From the NCBI GenBank assembly GCA_045631905.1, contig JAZQVO010000040.1, positions 62,001-126,000 of the forward strand: 64,000 nucleotides of DNA, given 5' to 3'. Shown piece after piece: positions 61,493 through 64,000 of the stretch. How positions within the stretch are numbered: the stretch's first letter is position 1; each line of letters starts with the position of its first letter. A model generated the notes under the pieces. It did no database searches, was not told the origin of the DNA, and saw only the letters and a program-made list of their open reading frames with translations. Source of the stretch: HGM04593 sp045631905. Lineage in GTDB: Bacteria; Bacteroidota; Bacteroidia; Bacteroidales; Bacteroidaceae. A program made the position numbers and the translations under genes.

Positions 61493-62455
61493 TTATTTTT
61501 GAATATCGGGTGTGACGGCATCTTCGGTAAAACGTCTGTGACGCTCCTCGACATGAGCACGGAAAGCCTCGTAGTCGGCACGGGTTCTTTTCCAGCGATT
61601 ATGTGTCCACAACCAAAGCGCAGGGTTCTTTCTTATAGCCTCCTCACCACGACGAAAATACTCGTTGGTAATCTCATGTTCCGGCATCGACGAAACATCT
61701 TCGCACATCAAGTCAAAATGAACCTTATATTTGCCACGTTTCACCTTTACAATATCGACATAAAATGCCGAACCCTTAACCCTGCGGGCAATCTTTTCGG
61801 CACCTGTAAAAACAGGTGTATCCTGGTTAAGGAAAGTGAGCCAGTGATTCATCGCCTCTCTTTTTGGTATTTGGTCGGCTATAAAGCCATATACAAAAAG
61901 TTGCTTGTTCTTTGTTATCTCAATTACACGGCGAAGAGTATTTTTCATAGTGACATTATCGGCACCATATTGCCCACGCATATCCTTAAAAAGCTTGTCG
62001 AAACGAGGGTTGCGCAACTTATGATATATCGCACCAACCACCACGTTATCGCCCTTTATATACAACGGAAGCGTTGTCAGATACTCCCAGTTGAAATTGT
62101 GCAACATATAACACACACAAGAGCGGTTCTGCGCCAACATACGACGCACCTCGTCGAGCCCCGTAAACTCCACATGCTTGCCAACCTCCTCGGCCGACAT
62201 ACCATAATATTTTATGGTCTCCACAAAATAGTCGCAGAAATTGTGATAAAACTCCTTTTCTATCGCCTTTAACTCCTTGTCGCTCTTTTCGGGGAAAGAG
62301 TTACGCAAGTTCTTGCGAACAACCTTACGTCGATACCTTACCACAAAATAGACAAGCGGATATAACATATCCGACAACAGATACAGAGCCCTTAACGGCA
62401 ATTTGTTGAGCAGATAGAGCAGAGCTATCGCAAGAGAATTTAAAAATTTGGACAT
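61493..62455 (-). CDS. LpxL/HtrB-family lysophospholipid acyltransferase
   Basis: This membrane-anchored acyltransferase probably adds a secondary acyl chain to lipid A. It has 320 aa. One N-terminal hydrophobic segment (about 5-40) is followed by the catalytic HX4E motif HNFNWE (about residue 120). GFIADQIPKREAMNHWLTFLNQDTPVFTGAEKIAR near 200-235 and WLWTHNRWKR near 285 match the family. It lies 35 nt after a tRNA-Arg gene on the same strand and may be read from that promoter. Confidence 0.92.
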   Translation of the reverse strand: MSKFLNSLAIALLYLLNKLPLRALYLLSDMLYPLVYFVVRYRRKVVRKNLRNSFPEKSDKELKAIEKEFYHNFCDYFVETIKYYGMSAEEVGKHVEFTGLDEVRRMLAQNRSCVCYMLHNFNWEYLTTLPLYIKGDNVVVGAIYHKLRNPRFDKLFKDMRGQYGADNVTMKNTLRRVIEITKNKQLFVYGFIADQIPKREAMNHWLTFLNQDTPVFTGAEKIARRVKGSAFYVDIVKVKRGKYKVHFDLMCEDVSSMPEHEITNEYFRRGEEAIRKNPALWLWTHNRWKRTRADYEAFRAHVEERHRRFTEDAVTPDIQK

Positions 62456-62490
62456 AACAGCAATAACTTAAAATTTACACCGCACAGCAG

Positions 62491-62564
62491 TGATCCCGCT
62501 GGGATTCAAACCCAGGACCTTCAGAACCGGAATCTGACGCTCTATTCAGCTAAGCTACGGGACC
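62491..62564 (-). tRNA. tRNA-Arg, anticodon CCG
   Basis: The 74-nt cloverleaf is complete: acceptor GGTCCCG/CGGGATC (one G-U pair), a D arm beginning GCTTAGC, anticodon stem TCAGA/TCTGA with loop TTCCGGT giving anticodon CCG, and T arm CTGGG/CCCAG. The discriminator is A. The 3' CCA is not encoded, so it must be added by the CCA enzyme. Confidence 0.95.
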
Positions 62565-62590
62565 CCTCTTTTATGTCTTATCTCAATTTA

Positions 62591-62598
62591 CAAAAATA
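62591..62598 (-). promoter_or_regulatory. -7 box of tRNA-Arg
   Basis: TATTTTTG on the minus strand fits TAnnTTTG and lies 27 nt before the mature tRNA 5' end. Nothing else is seen between 62599 and 62714. Confidence 0.6.
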
Positions 62599-62714
62599 CA
62601 GGCGTATTTTCATTATTTATGACAAAGGTAAATAAAAAAAACCGCATATCGGCTCTTTTAACCATTTTTTCAACTATTATCACTTTTTATTTACTATATT
62701 ATAGATATTATTTA

Positions 62715-62722
62715 TATCTTTG
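62715..62722 (+). promoter_or_regulatory. -7 box of asnA
   Basis: TATCTTTG fits TAnnTTTG and gives a 5' UTR of about 75 nt before the ATG at 62805. Confidence 0.65.
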
Positions 62723-62804
62723 CAACAACGAGATAGAAAACAAGGTTTATCAAAAACCTTTTGACAACAAAAACAAACAAAACATAGACAAATTGTCAGC
62801 ATAA

Positions 62805-63842
62805 ATGAAACTTTACAAACTACCCACAGAATACACGCCGATTCTTAACCTCAAACAGACAGAATTAGCAATTAAGCAGATAAAGGAGATTTTTCAGATG
62901 AATCTTTCGGCAACATTGAGGTTGCGTCGTGTGACAGCCCCCCTATTCGTGCTCCAAGGAACAGGCCTTAATGACGACCTTAACGGCTACGAGCACGCCG
63001 TTAGCTTCCCCATTCAGGACATGAACGATGCAGTAGCCGAGGTTGTACACTCACTTGCAAAGTGGAAGCGCGTAACACTCGCCGACTACAATATTGCACA
63101 AGGACACGGAATATACACCGACATGAACGCAATACGCGCACATGAGGAGCTCGACAACCTACACTCGCTCTATGTAGACCAGTGGGACTGGGAGCGTGTC
63201 ATAACAGCCGAGGAGCGCACCGTCAAGTTCCTTAAAACCATCGTCGAAGGCATATACAACGCGTTGCGTCACACCGAATTTACAATATGTGAATATTACC
63301 CTCAAATAAAGCCCACTCTCCCCGAAAAAGTATTCTTCATACACTCCGAGGAGTTGCGTCGCCTCTACCCCACCCTCACAGCAAAAGAGCGTGAGGAAGA
63401 GATAACACGCCTGCACGGAGCCGTTTTCATAATAGGCATAGGTGGCAAGCTGGGCGATGGAGAGCCACACGACAACCGCGCACCCGACTACGACGATTAC
63501 AGCACCCCCAACGAAGAGGGTTTCAACGGCCTTAACGGCGATCTCATGATATGGTCGAGCGTGCTTGGCAAAGCAGTCGAGCTATCGTCTATGGGCATCA
63601 GAGTCGATGAAAAGGCATTGTTACACCAGCTCAAGATATCGGGCAAGGAGGAGAGAAAAGAGCTATACTTCCACCGTCGCATGTTAGAAGGCACACTGCC
63701 TCTAAGCATAGGTGGCGGTATCGGTCAGTCTCGTCTCTGCATGTTACTGCTCCAAAAAGCACACATAGGCGAGATACAGGCAAGTATCTGGCCACAAGAG
63801 ATGCGCGAGCAGTGCGCCAAGATAAATATACCTCTTATATAA
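62805..63842 (+). CDS. asnA: Ammonia-dependent asparagine synthetase (aspartate-ammonia ligase)
   Basis: AsnA makes asparagine from aspartate, ammonia and ATP, with a fold related to class II tRNA synthetases. It has 345 aa, the usual length. Conserved stretches are LNLSATLRLRRVTAPLF (about 32-48), HSLAKWKRVTLADY near 85, VDQWDWERVI near 125 and the C-terminal LPLSIGGGIGQSRLCMLLL near 305, which holds the ATP-binding arginine. It is followed 10 nt later by ung, so the two are probably co-transcribed. Confidence 0.96.
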   Translation: MKLYKLPTEYTPILNLKQTELAIKQIKEIFQMNLSATLRLRRVTAPLFVLQGTGLNDDLNGYEHAVSFPIQDMNDAVAEVVHSLAKWKRVTLADYNIAQGHGIYTDMNAIRAHEELDNLHSLYVDQWDWERVITAEERTVKFLKTIVEGIYNALRHTEFTICEYYPQIKPTLPEKVFFIHSEELRRLYPTLTAKEREEEITRLHGAVFIIGIGGKLGDGEPHDNRAPDYDDYSTPNEEGFNGLNGDLMIWSSVLGKAVELSSMGIRVDEKALLHQLKISGKEERKELYFHRRMLEGTLPLSIGGGIGQSRLCMLLLQKAHIGEIQASIWPQEMREQCAKINIPLI

Positions 63843-63852
63843 GAGCAAAGAG

Positions 63853-64000
63853 ATGGACGTAAAGATAGAAAGCAGTTGGAAGGAGGTACTTTCCGAAGAG
63901 TTCGAAAAAGAATATTTTGCAAAGCTCACATCGTTTGTGCGCGAAGAGTACAAAGGAGCAACCCCGGTATACCCTCCCGCCAAGCTCATCTTCAACGCCT
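63853..64000 (+). CDS. ung: Uracil-DNA glycosylase, N-terminal part (window cuts it)
   Basis: The first 49 codons of uracil-DNA glycosylase are present, starting MDVKIESSWKEVL and reaching VYPPAKLIFNA. The enzyme removes uracil from DNA. The start of the family's SW-x-x-x-L and the YPP-x-x-x-IFNA block are recognisable; the catalytic GQDPYH motif lies beyond the right edge. The gene is 10 nt after asnA. Confidence 0.92.
   Translation, partial: MDVKIESSWKEVLSEEFEKEYFAKLTSFVREEYKGATPVYPPAKLIFNA

Noticed and set aside
62619..62804. 61-codon plus-strand frame ending at the asnA start.
   Set aside because: It is rich in low-complexity AT codons and contains the asnA -7 box TATCTTTG, so it is promoter DNA rather than a gene.
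1..64000. CRISPR arrays, prophage, insertion sequences, integrases or defence islands.
   Set aside because: No regularly spaced repeats, transposase, integrase, restriction or toxin-antitoxin genes were recognised; gene content is housekeeping throughout.

Overview
This window is chromosomal DNA of a member of the Bacteroidota, order Bacteroidales. The evidence is: repeated -7 boxes of the form TAnnTTTG, two of them with a TTTG box exactly 19 nt upstream; type IX secretion genes (porQ and a DUF5103 plug protein); an N-succinylornithine-type carbamoyltransferase; a TonB with a periplasmic spanner; DUF349, DUF1460 and DUF3332 proteins; and a TamB/LptE-type envelope set. I cannot name the genus. 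There is no prophage, CRISPR array, rRNA operon or insertion sequence. Most of the window is conserved housekeeping DNA, and the less ordinary material lies in regulatory regions and a few accessory proteins.

Layout. 1-4.6 kb: branched-chain amino acid operon ilvD-ilvB-ilvN-ilvC, read leftwards. It is preceded by a complete attenuation cassette (promoter, 21-codon leader peptide with an Ile3-Asn-Val3-Leu2 run, three alternative pairings, intrinsic terminator). 4.8-6.5 kb: AspT/YidE-type transporter. 6.6-10.9 kb: large secreted alpha-galactosidase-like glycosidase, preceded by about 300 nt of highly structured untranslated RNA ending in a terminator (11.0-11.3 kb). 11.4-18.0 kb: leftward run of TonB, polyprenyl diphosphate synthase, a hypothetical protein, TatD, DAHP synthase/chorismate mutase, and an iron/B12-type ABC binding protein and permease without its ATPase. 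18.3-21.8 kb: porQ-cmk-ispH-pfkA. 21.9-28.3 kb: 5-FTHF cyclo-ligase, MeaB, polysaccharide flippase, DUF3332 lipoprotein, PepD and a YbhN-like membrane protein. 28.5-32.7 kb: rsmA, mgtE and a DUF349 protein. 32.7-35.7 kb: a candidate small RNA, then secG, a TPR protein, lptE and a sigma-54 activator. 35.8-44.7 kb: SLC13 transporter, TamB (apparently lacking a normal start codon), succinylornithine carbamoyltransferase, TauE/SafE and CrcB. 44.8-47.7 kb: BlaI repressor and BlaR1-like M56 sensor with duplicated TonB C-terminal domains, under three copies of an inverted-repeat operator. 47.8-64 kb: rarA, fhs, glnS, TPR protein, manC, wecA-like transferase, DUF5103, DUF1460, OmpA lipoprotein, proS, lysophospholipid acyltransferase, tRNA-Arg(CCG), asnA and ung.

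How it fits together. Envelope biogenesis is the recurring theme: LptE, TamB, PorQ and the T9SS plug, the LpxL-like acyltransferase, ManC, the WecA-like enzyme, the flippase, SecG, TonB and the OmpA lipoprotein. Many transcription units end in strong perfect hairpins flanked by A and T runs, which probably serve both converging genes. No clearly new multi-gene system is visible. The best candidates for new biology are RNA-level: the ilv attenuator, the structured RNA ahead of the glycosidase, and the orphan transcription unit between DUF349 and secG.
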